Positions 17,501 to 29,500 of a stretch of 32,085 bases of DNA are shown piece after piece. The position numbers and the translations under genes are program-made. Source of the DNA: a virus; the IMG/VR virus record IMGVR_UViG_3300031578_000214, positions 1-32,085 of that record; one strand, 5' to 3'. Under the pieces are notes generated by a model, which was given only the letters and a program-made list of their open reading frames with translations, was not told the DNA's origin and made no database searches. Position 1 is the stretch's first letter. Each line of letters opens with the position of its first letter.

Positions 17501-20500
17501 CGGAGCTCGCCGGCGAGGGCATGACCGCTGAAATGATGGCCGTATGGCCACCGCTCAAAGAACTCGAGGCCTTGCGCGATAGCTTTAAAAAACCCGCCGT
17601 GGAACCCGAGGGCGGCGGCAGGCGTGCACCGGTCCGGACGATGCCATCCACGTTGCCACCTAAGAAAAAGGTTGAGCCCGAGGGCGGCCCAAGGATCGCC
17701 CCGGTGCGGACGGTTGAAAGTGGCCTCCCGATACCGAAAGAGGTAACAAATTATTATAGCGGCGCGAGCCGGATCTCAGATATGAAAGGTCATATTGCGG
17801 CCGGCGTTCCGATCGGCGTTGAGATCGCGGAGCTCTCGAAAAACGGCGAAAAAGAGTTGATCCAGTATTTAAAGGATGGCGGCCAGGTTTTTATCGATTC
17901 CGGGGCGTTTGGCGCCTTTATGAACGGTAGCGAGGTTAATTGGCCGGCGGTCCTCAAAAATTACTTGCGGATCGCAAAAGCGGCCGGCGAGGGTGCTAAA
18001 AACCTGGTGGTGGTGGCGCCCGATGTTATTGGGGATCCTGTTAAGTCGTACACGATGGCCGAGAAATACCGCAAGGAGATTAACGAGATCGCCGCCCTGG
18101 GAACCCGGATCATACTGCCAGTGCACCGGCCGGCCGATGATTATGAGCCAGGTTTGCGCGGTGTTTGGGGATCCATGCAAAAGGTTATGGATCCGGAGAA
18201 CCTCGATCGGGCTATCGCCGGGTTTCCCTCGAATAAGCAACCGATCCAACCCTCCGAATATGAGGATATTTTTAAGCATGAAAACCCGCCTAAAACGGTC
18301 CACCTGTTAGGCATAAGCCCGAAAAGAAAGCAATTTCAGGAAATGGTGGATGAATTGCGGCGCCTATCCCCGAGCGTTGAAATTATCGCGGACGCCAATC
18401 GCCTGAGATCCCAGGCCGGCCGAACCTTAAAGCCGGAGATTTATTCCGCCAGGGCGGCCCAAAAAGCCAATGAGGGCGCCTTATTGCCCCTCGAGCAGTA
18501 TCAGGATATCGCCCCGGATTATACCGATCGAATGGGTGATGAATATACCGAAATGCCTGGCACCCTCACCGAGGACCAGATCCGGGCGATCGCCAAAGAT
18601 CAAGGGATGCCCGATGGGTTTGTCGATGAGTTTATAACCAGGGTTGAAAGTGGCGCCCTGGGTGAGGCGGTGGATGCTGCCAGGCAACAGGGCGAATGGG
18701 CCATCGAGGATGATCTCGATTTCAAGGTTTTCCATGATATTCTAAGCCTATCCGAGGAGCAGATCCGGCCGGAAATGGACCGGGTTGACCTTATCCGCCG
18801 GGCGGTTGAATGGGAAAAAGAGAAAACAGGCGAAACGGTCAAGCCTCTCGAAAGCACCGGCAAGGGCGAAAAGGGTGCTCGCAAAAAGGCCAAAAAAGCG
18901 AAACCTGTAACCATGCCCCCGGGGGCGCCCACCGAGGAAAACCGAGCGATCTTAGAGGGGCACGATCGCGGATTAAAGAAAATCCTCGCTCAATACTTTG
19001 ATGATGTTTCCGTTATGGTCGGATTCCCGGATCTGCAATATACCGCCGACCTGGCCACCAAACGGGAAATGCTCGAAAAGTGGATTGAAAAATACTTTTA
19101 TGTTGATGATGTTCCCGAGATCCGCGAACAATTTGACCGCCTTGATAAATTCACCAGGGCCAAGCTCGATCAAACCAAATACGAAACCCTCATCGGAGGC
19201 CCGATGGAGGGCGATATGCCGGCGGATATGGAGGCGGAGCTCGGAGGCGCCGCCGCCCAGGTGGACGCCGAAACCGATATCGGAGAGGCCGAATATCACG
19301 GCAGGACGTTCGAGGAGGGAAGTGCCAAAAGCATTAGAGATTTCTTATCCGACCACCTTGATTATGAAAGGTTGCCCGAAAAGGAACTCGATACCACCGC
19401 CGTAACCGATGGAGTTGGAGATTTCGCCGGCAAGATGGTTTATCCCCTGGACGATGGCCGGTATTATACCGCCCCCAATAATCACGATATTGAGGGTGCG
19501 GATTTGACCTGGGAGTTAGTTCACGAATTAGCAGTGGTTCCGGAGGCCCGGGAGAATGAGATCGAATTTTATAAAGAGTACGAGGATCACCCGGCGTTAG
19601 CACCGGCGGCAGCACCCGCAGCGCCCCTGGAAAGCACCGGAAAGGGCGAAAAGGGTGCCAGGAAAAAGGCCAAAAAAGAGGCACCGGCAGAGGTTGAGAA
19701 AATTATGGCGGCGGCAATTCGATTGCCAGATGGCACCATAATCGAGTCAACTAGCCACCCCTCGGCCATGGTAGAGGCCGAAGATCGAGGGTATAAGGGT
19801 AAATATGAAGATGTGCACAGGGGATTTGTTACAAGCACCGGCCGATATATAGACGCAGACGAGGCCGCCGAAATAGCCAAAAGAGAGGATCAAGTTGAAA
19901 CAACAAAAGACACTGTAACGGCCCAGGATTTTGGGCCTTATGGTGTATGGGAATATGACAGGCCGACACCAGACGAGGAACGAATAGCAGAGGCCGGGGC
20001 CCCGCCCGCCGATGAGGAACCAAAGCCGGCAGCTATCGGCCAGGCAAAAATCAAGGGCGATTGGGTTGATATCTCGGACGTTAAGCCGATTAAGCGGGGC
20101 AAGGATAAGGGTAAATATTGGGCCCATACGGTTAGCGGAACGCCGGAACGCGCTAAAGTTGAGCTCGATGAGCTCCGGGGTTTAGATGGCGGCGAGTTTG
20201 TAATGCCAGGCCCCCCGCCCCCGCCGCCCGATATAGAGGCCGAGATCGAAAACCTTACCGATGAAGAAATTGATAAAATGCTCGATGAAACCGGCGAGGA
20301 AGAACCGGCGGCGCCGAAAGCCGAATTAAAGCCCGGGGATACAACCGCATATAAAGGATATTTAATTACAGCGTCATTGACCTCCGGTGAATTTATAGTA
20401 TCAAAAGATAACGCCCGGATTATTAACACCAAATCTTTAGCCGATGCAAAAACAGAGATCGATAATTTAACCGGGGCTGAAAAGCCGACCAAGGGCCCGA

Positions 20501-23500
20501 AAGCTCCGCCAAAAGAGCGGGCCCCGCGCAAGGCAAAGGAACCCAAACCGGCCAAACCATTATCCGAGATTATACAAGAGGGGGCGGCCGAGGGTTTAGC
20601 CGGCGCCGAGGATGCCCTATCCGGTCTTTATGATCTTTTCGGTGGAACTACCAAGCTATCAATGGGCGTCACCTTTGATGAAGATACCTACGCAAAGGCA
20701 AAACCCAAATTCCAATCGGCCTATGAACACATGAAGTCGGCCGGAAAATCCTTAAAAGAATTTTTCAATTTCTTTGTTGAACGGTTTGGCAACGGAATAA
20801 AGCCATATCTCAGGCGATTCATTCAAGAAACTAAGGCGGCCATCGCCGCGGCAAAAAAGGCCCTGGGTAATTTTCAAAACGTGGGCTATGTGTACGATCC
20901 GGAGGATTTAGCCAGGGGGATCCAGGGCAAACCGCCCAAAACTCAGATTAAGATTATCGGTGATAAGATGGCCCCTGCTAATATCTGGAATATTGATTTT
21001 CCAGAGGGCGCCTCTTATGGCCTGCCGCGGTTCAGAAACGCGGCAAAAAAGATGTTTGCCACCTTTAAGGACTACGTTGAGCGCGAGGCGTCACTCGGGA
21101 GCCACAGTTATCGCAGCGAGAAAAAGTGGGAAACCCGAGTGCAAAACTGGTTAGATGCCGGCCATGAGATTAGCGAACTGCAAGACCTGGCCACTCAATA
21201 CGGCAAACACATGGAAAAGGTGGTCAACACTTTTTCTAACAAACTAACCATAATGGATGCAGTTGGAGATTTACAGCGGCTATTTATTCCTCCGGGCGTC
21301 ATGGGTGATGGTGTTTACCCGGATTTTTACGACATTGATAAGAATCTGCTTAACGCCGAATTGTGGAACCAGGAATTTATCGTCAATCGCTACCAAAAGA
21401 CCCTTTACGAGTTTTTAACCGAGCGATGGCAAAAGTATCTCGCCCAGGAAAACGATATCCTGCTTTCCGAGATCGATATCCACAACCGGGAAAAGAATAA
21501 AGAGGTTATCAGAACCGGCTTGCCGGATTACCGCAAAGGTCAACCACTGACAAAAACCGAGGAGTTAAAGGATCCGTTTGGCTTTAGCGGCGTGGGTTTT
21601 GGTACTGCCGGATGGATTGATCAGGCAGAACGCCACCGGGTAGTAAACGCCGCCTTTGATGCCTTTAAGGATCTGGCCGCGGTGATCCAAACGGGAACCG
21701 ATAAAGCGATGGGCCTGGCAAATGGCCTGGCCATCCAATTTGCTAACCTGGGGCACAAAGCCAAGGGCGCGGCAGCCGCTTATTTCCCGGATCTACGGAC
21801 CATCAACTTTACCCGGGATAATGGCGATGGCACCCTTGCGCATGAATGGAGTCACGGTTTCCACGCGCAGGCGCCCTCAGACGTTGAAACCAAGCTCGAA
21901 AGTCTGATTGATGCCTTTATGGACCGGTACGATTGGGAGGCCGGGCCGCGTTTGGCCGATGAGATCATGGATCCGGAAAGTGGATTTATGAAACGCCTGG
22001 TGCTTAAAAAAGGGCAAACCAGGCTTGATTTTATAAAAGAGGAAGTATCCAGGCGATACAAGGACGCGGTTAAAAAACGGACCGATTATTATAAAACGGC
22101 GTTGGCCCTGGACCCCGTATATACCGCCCGCCGCGAGGAAATGTGGGCGCGAGCGTTCGAGGCCTGGGTTTATGATACCCTGCCCGGCACAAACAATTAT
22201 CTTGTAAATGATTTCGTGGAGGCCGGCCGGATCGGCGGCGCCGGCGTTGTAGGATCTCATCTTGTTTATCCTGCCGGCCAGGAACGCGAGGAATTTGCCG
22301 AAAAGATTTCGCATTTCCTCGATGGCGTTCAGTGGGATGCGGACGGCAACCCGAGCATGAAAGATGATTATGTCGACTTTGAAACCATACAGGCGGAGAG
22401 GTTAGAACAGGAAAAACAAGCCTTATTGGATCAGATCGAGGAGCGGTATAAAGCAATTTGGTCCTCAGAGCAATCCCCGGACGGCTATTACTGGTATCGA
22501 TATGACGCTACCGGCCTGGGGCCGATGATGCAACCGGATGGATATTCTGCCTATGATAAATCCTATAAAGAGGAGGGGCAAGGGGGAGCCGGGGCGGTCG
22601 GATACTTGACAATGTTGCACCCCGATGATATAATTGGCTATAAGCTCACAAATTTCATTTATGACGGTGATACCGCCACTTACATTCAAGAGGGGGCCCA
22701 AGATGAATCTGAGTTGGGAGAAACTGGCGAGGACGCACTGGACGAAATACCTACCCGCCCTGGTCAAGGGGTTGGAGAGGCGGGGGAGGTTGAACCAGGA
22801 GATCAGGGAGAGCGTGGGGAAAGCGGAGGAGGCGATGGCCGACCTGGTAAGGAGAGGGGTGAAACCGATGGCGGCGAGGGAGATAGTGATACAGGAGCAT
22901 ATCCTGCTACCCCCGGAAACTACCGAATAACTGATGAATCGCTTAATTCTGCATCAAATGTAAATGACCGCTTTAATGCCAATCTTGCAGCACTCAAAGT
23001 ATTAAATCAAGTCGAGGCGGAGCAACGATCCGCAACCCAAAAAGAAAAAGATATCCTGGCCGGCTATACTGGTTGGGGCGGTATGTCAGAACTGTTTGCG
23101 TGGAGTCCTAAAGATGCCTGGGCGGTCCGCGCCGAACTGGTTAGGGCAGAAATGACCGATGAGGAGCTTTCGGATGCAGAAAAATCCTCCGTATCGTCTT
23201 ATTATACACCGGTGCCGGTTGCGCGGTTTATGTGGAAACTGGCACAACGGTTAGGATTCACCGGCGGCCAGGTTTTAGACCCGGCCTTTGGGGCAAACGG
23301 CGTTTTCACCGGTACGATGCCAGATGAATTAGCGGAAAGCGTTTCCGTCCAGGGTGTTGAAAAGGATGGCCTTTCATCCCGGATCGCCCGAGCTCTATAC
23401 GAAAAAGCCTCTATCGAACATCAGGGGTTTGAGGATTCTAAAAAGCCCCTGAATCGATACAATCTCACCATAACAAATGTGCCGTTTGCTAACTATTCGC

Positions 23501-26500
23501 CGTCCGATACGAAACATAACAAGGCCGGGCACAAACTCCATAACTATTACCTTAATAAAATGCTCGATCTTACCTCCCCGGGCGGTTTGGCGATGGCCAT
23601 AACCACCTCGAACACGATGGATAAGGGCGGCGGCCATTTACAGGAATTTTCCCAAAAGGCCGAATTTGTTGGCGCCATCCGCCTGCCATCGGCCATTTAC
23701 AGCGCCACCGGAGTTGTTACCGATATCCTGGTATTCCGTAAAAACATTGAGGGCAGCGAATTTAAAGGGATTGAGCCCGATATTTGGACCGCCCAGGCGG
23801 TCGATGAGGGCAACGATATTATTTACAACGATTACTTTATCAAGCACCCGGATATGATCGCCGGCAGCCTTGAAAAAGTACAGGATCGATGGGGCGCTGA
23901 TAAACTGCGCGTTGTTAAAATCGATGATAATATCGCCCGGACCCTGGCCGAAAAGGCCGCGGCGTTCCCGGTGGGCATAGTTGAAACCGAGGTCGTAAAA
24001 GCGGATCTATCCCTCGATGATATAATATCTGCACCCGGAACGGTAAAAGAGGGCGGGCTTTATCTAAACGATAAGGACCAGGTTTCAGAAAAGGTGGACG
24101 GCCAGGAGGAAGTGTGGCCGAACACCACGCCCGCTGAAATGAGGGCTAATAAACTTGGCCGGCAATACATTAAGATCCTGGACCAGGTGCGGGCGACTTT
24201 AAGAGCGCAAAAGCAAAACCTGCCCGAGGCAGAGATCAAGGCCGAACAGAAAGAATTAAAAAAGGCCTACAATCAATTTGTAAAAAAGTTTGGCCCTCTG
24301 AATGATCCTAAAAACCTTAAAATTTATGTATCCCTCACTGATGCCGCGTGGGTTACAACCCTCGAAACCTATGATCCCGATACCGAAAAAGTCACAAAAC
24401 TCGCGGACCTATTCACCAAAAAGATTGTAGGAACCGAAAAGCGGCCCGATTTTGCGAACACCGACCATGACGCCCTAAGCATGGCCTTGGATGAATTTGG
24501 ATATCCAAACCTTGATTACATGGCCAAGCTCCGGGGCACCGATCCGGATACCGTATTAAAAGGCGTGCTCGATAAAGTTATCGAGAACCCGGAAACCGGG
24601 ATCCTTGAAACGATGGATGAATACCTGGCCGGCAACGTGCGGCGAAAGTTGAAAGTGGCCAGATCCATGGCCGCTGATAATCCGGAATATGAGCGGAACG
24701 TAAAGCTATTAGAGGCCGCCTTGCCTGATGATATCCCCGCGCACCGAATAACGGCGCGAATTGGCGCGTCCTGGTTAAAGGGCGCACATATCGCGGATTT
24801 CATAAAAGAAAAGCTGAAAATTGGTAACGAGCTCCGGCCTGTTTTAGAATTAAATCCATTCACCGGGATCTGGAATCTTACCTTTAACGGCCCGAGATAT
24901 GGCGGCAGCAAGGCCCAAACTAGACGCGATATCGAGAAGTACAAGACTAGCGTTGAGGCCAAGTCTGTTTGGGGCACTCCCAGGGCGAGCTTTTTTAAGT
25001 TGATGGCCGATGCCCTGGCGGGCAAAGTGCCGGTTGTCACCTATAAAGTGGATAAGAAAGTCTATGTTGATGAAGTGGCAACGGCCGGCGCCGTGGCCAA
25101 GCTACAAGAGATCCAGGCGGAATTTAACCGGTGGCTGTTTGCCGATCCTGCCCGCGCCGAGGAGGCCCAGGTCCGCTTTAACGATATCGTTAATACCTCA
25201 ACTCGGTCGCACTATGATGGCGCCCATTTAACATTTCCCGGCAAGAGCATGGAGGTATTGACGGCCGCCGAGGCTAAAGAGTTGGGCGTTGATGATAAGA
25301 TGGTTTTTTACGATCATCAGGTAAACGCCGTATGGCAGTATTTAAGAAATGGCAATCTCTATCTTGCGCATGAGGTCGGCGCCGGCAAAACCTTGACAAT
25401 GGCCATGATCGGCATGGAGGCGAAACGGTTAAAGGGCAAGAAAAAGGTTCTTTACGTTACGTTGAACGACTCCACGATGGGCCAGGCTGTTGAGGAAATT
25501 AAAAGGCTTTACCCCCTGGCAAACGTAATGCCGATCCAGGTATCCACCGTAAAAGAGCGAGCTCGGAAACAACTTCAAAAGATGGCGCTAAACGATTTTG
25601 ATATCGCCATCATGCGGCAGCAGGATCTAAACCGGATCGCCTTATCCCCCGAGGCTGAAAAAACCTTTATCGATGAGGAATTGATGGAGTTGCGGGAAGT
25701 CCTCGAGGAGGCAAAGGCGGCCGGATCCCGGATCATAGAGCAAGATATTCAAGGTCGGATCCTGGCCTTAGAGGCCAAGTTAAAGGCTCCCGGAACTTTT
25801 GCAGAGGCAAAAGAGGCCCAGGAAATTTACTTTGACGATATCGGCGTGGATTTGATGATAGTCGATGAAGCACACGCCTATAAAAATATCCCGTTTTCGA
25901 CAAGCCTTAATCGAATTACCGGGCTAAACCCCGCCGGCAGCAAGACCGCCCAGGCCTTTTTCCGGAAAGCACAATGGTTAAATGCTACTCAGGCGAAAAA
26001 GGACGGCATCGTATTGGCCTCCGGAACCCCCCTCACCAACTCGATCGCTGAATTTTACAACCTGCAAAGGGCGCTGCAACCAGACGAGGCAAAACGGCAG
26101 GGCCAATGGCGGTTTGATAGATGGATTGCCAATTATGGAGATATCGGGGCCCAACTTGAATGGGATGGCGCCGGTCAGAAATTTAAAACGGTAACAACCA
26201 ATAGGCGTATCGTGAACGCCGGCCGTTTGCTTGCAACCGCATTTCAGAACATCGATAGCGTGCGAGCCGAGGATACCGATATCGCCCGGCCAGTAGTTTA
26301 TGGCGGGAAACCAATCGGAATGACCATCCAACCCAATAAATACGTTATCGATTATTTTGAAAACGTGGTGAGGGATCGAGTCGAGGCGATAGAGCAGGAT
26401 CCTAAAAATGCCGAATACGAGGGCCGCCCGGATAATATGTTGCGCATCATTTCAAACATGAGCATGGTTGCCATCGATCAGCGATTGTTAAATAGTAAAA

Positions 26501-29500
26501 AGTGGGATCCAAAAACTGATACTTGGATTCCGGCCCCGGGGCCTTATGCAAACACAAAAATGCAAAAGGACTCTAAGATCTATGTAGCCTCGCGTAAAAT
26601 TTTCGAGCGATGGAAAGCAGAAAAAAAAGACAAGGGCGTTCAACTGGTGTTTGCCGATATGGGCGTGCCCGGCCGGTATTTAAAAGCATTTAAGTACAAA
26701 ACAGATGAACAGATCGAAAACATGAGCGATGAAAAAAGGCAAGAGTATGAAGACGATCTGTTCGCATTTGAAAACTCGGGCCTTGGGTTCAATACCTATG
26801 ACGGCCTCAAAGATGAATTGATAAAATTAGGGATCCCTAAGAATCAAATTGCATTTATCCACGATGCCGATCATTCAAATAAAGAGAAAAAGGCGATTAA
26901 TCTCAGGCGCCTATTTAAAAAAGTAAACGCCGGCGAGGTCCGGGTGCTGATCGGATCCACCACAAAGGCCGGAACCGGGGTTAATGTTCAAAAGCGCGTT
27001 TCAGATATCCACCATTTAGATGTTTGGTGGAACTATTCGGCCTGGGAGCAAAGGAACGGCCGCGGGATCCGCTCGGGCAATATCTACACCGATAAAGATG
27101 GCGTGCGCATCTTTAACTATATTACCGAAAAGAGCGTGGACGCGCACCGGTGGGGGAAAATCTTCCAAAAGGGCAAGGTGCTCCATTCCGCACTGTCCGG
27201 AGATATCAATATCGATGTTATCGAGGATATCTCCGAGGAAGTGATGAGCGCGAAAGAAATGGAGGCGGACGCCTCGGGCAATCCCCTATTGCGCAAACAG
27301 TCGGAGCTAATGGATTTGGTCCGGACATTGGGCCTCGAGCGGAGTTCGTTTCTTAATACGGTCCGGGATGCCAAAAATCAACTTGTGGCGATGCCGACCC
27401 GGATCGAAACCCTCGAATCTCGAATCGCAACCCAGGAAAAGAGTAAGGCGATCATGGAACCGATAACCGCCGTCCGCTTTACCGGATCCGATGATATCCT
27501 GGTGCTTAAAAAAGACGGCAAGAAGATCGCAGACTCCCTGGCCGCGGCGGTCGAAAAAACCCGGCCGGTTAAGGATGGCAAGTGGTGGGATAAGGAAAAA
27601 AGCGAACCAACGCTCGTTTTTGGCGCCCATGAGGAGGTTGAGGTCGAGCGCCCGGTTCTCGATAAAGATGGCAACGAGCAAAAAGATAAAGATGGCAAAA
27701 CCAAAACCAAAGCGGTCAAGGAATACAAATTCAAACCGATTAAGGCCCAGGCCTTAATCGAAAGTGCCGCCGGCGATAGGGCCCGGCGATGGTTGACTCT
27801 CAAAAACGGCGTTACTTCAAATTCATACGCTCTTGCCGATTGGTCCGATGCCCTGGGCGAAAAAAAGGCGGCCCCGCCGGAAATCACCGGGAACGTATCC
27901 AGATCCGTTACCAATTTTATAGCAAACCTTGATAAAATTATAGGCGAGGCCCAGGATGAAATAGCCGAATTAAACGGCAAAAAGCCGGCCCTCGAGGAGG
28001 TTGCTATATCGAAATGGCCCAAAGAGAATGAGTACGCACAGGCCGAAAAGGATTTGGCCGAGGTTGAGGCACAAATGTCGGCCACACCCGGTATGGCGGT
28101 TGAGGGCGCCAGGCCGGTCCGCGACTATAAAGCCCCGGTGCCGATACTGGAAGATTTTGCCGAAAAAGATAAGTGGAAAACGCAAGGCGGGTATATCTGG
28201 CCGAAGCAAGAGCAATTTTCCACGGATCCGCCGGCCTTTATGGTCCGGGAGGGTAGTTTCGATTTAAAAACCTTTTTCGGGGAGCAACGTAAAAAATTCG
28301 ATCCCGGGTATGCTTACAATTCGCCGGCGCCGGCCTCGCTATTCGAGGCGGACCCCGGGCCAGAGATCGAGCCTCCGCAGGAGTACACGATCGAGCCCGC
28401 GGCCGAGGTTGAGGCCGTGGATAAGGGCGGCGGTTATTGGGATATCATAGAGGCCAAAACGAACCAGGTGCTTTATGAGGTTGAGAACGCCAATAGCGCG
28501 GAGGAGGCACACGCAATTTTTAAGGGCACCCGGTATGCACCGCAAGCGGCAACTAAGTTTTGGATTAAATCAGAGAATGATTTTTATAGCATCGCCCCCG
28601 AACTATGGTTGATGGTGGAACGCCTTGCCGGCCCGGGCACCTGGCATTTAGGAAAAGATGTGGCGGGCGAAAATCATATCGTGCACCGGGATGATAGCGG
28701 AGTCAATGATATTGTGGCCGAGGTCCGATATGAACCCGAACCGCCGGCAGCCATCAAGGGCGAGGCCGGAGCTCCGGCGCCCAGGGCCAAAAAATTTGCA
28801 CCGGCGACCCCGCAAACGGTTGAGCAGGTTAAAACAATGGTTGATGCCGTCCGGGTGAAATGGGCTAAAGGGGCCCCGTACGTTAAGATCTACCGCACGC
28901 AAGAGGGCCTCCCCCAGGACGTTAAGGACTATCTTAAAGCCAATTATAAAGACGCGGGCCTGATCGCCGGCGCCTATTATAATAATACGATTTATCTGAT
29001 CGCTGAAAATTTAGGATCAAACGCGGAAACCACCACAACCCTTTTGCATGAGGCGTTTGGCCATCATGGGATCCGGGGCATCCTGGGTAATAAGATTTAC
29101 CCGGTATTAAGGGATCTTTATATCGCCAAAAAGAGAGATGTTGACGCGATCGGGGCAACCCTGGGCCTCGATATGAAAACCACCGAGGGCCGCGCCCAGG
29201 CCGCCGAGGAATGGTTTGCCGGCCAGGCACAGCAAGAGATTGAATCCAGGTGGTTTGATCGCATGGTCCGGGCTATCCGGGAGTGGATCCGGGCCGCGGG
29301 TATCAAGTTGAAACTATCGGATGCAGAGATCCGGGCACTGATCGCAAATGCCAGGCAGTTTGCAAAAGCGGGCAAAGCGGTCGAGCCGATCGCCGGCGCC
29401 GCCCCCGCCTTTAGGCAAAAGAAAGAACCCCCGCGCAAGGGTAAAAAAATCGAGTATGGCCATATCCTAACGCCCGAGCAAAAAAAGCGAATGGCCGCGG

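Noticed and set aside
27378-28085. A 235-codon minus-strand frame opposite the post-helicase region
   Set aside because: Ser/Leu-rich without recognisable motifs and antisense to a conserved part of the giant gene.
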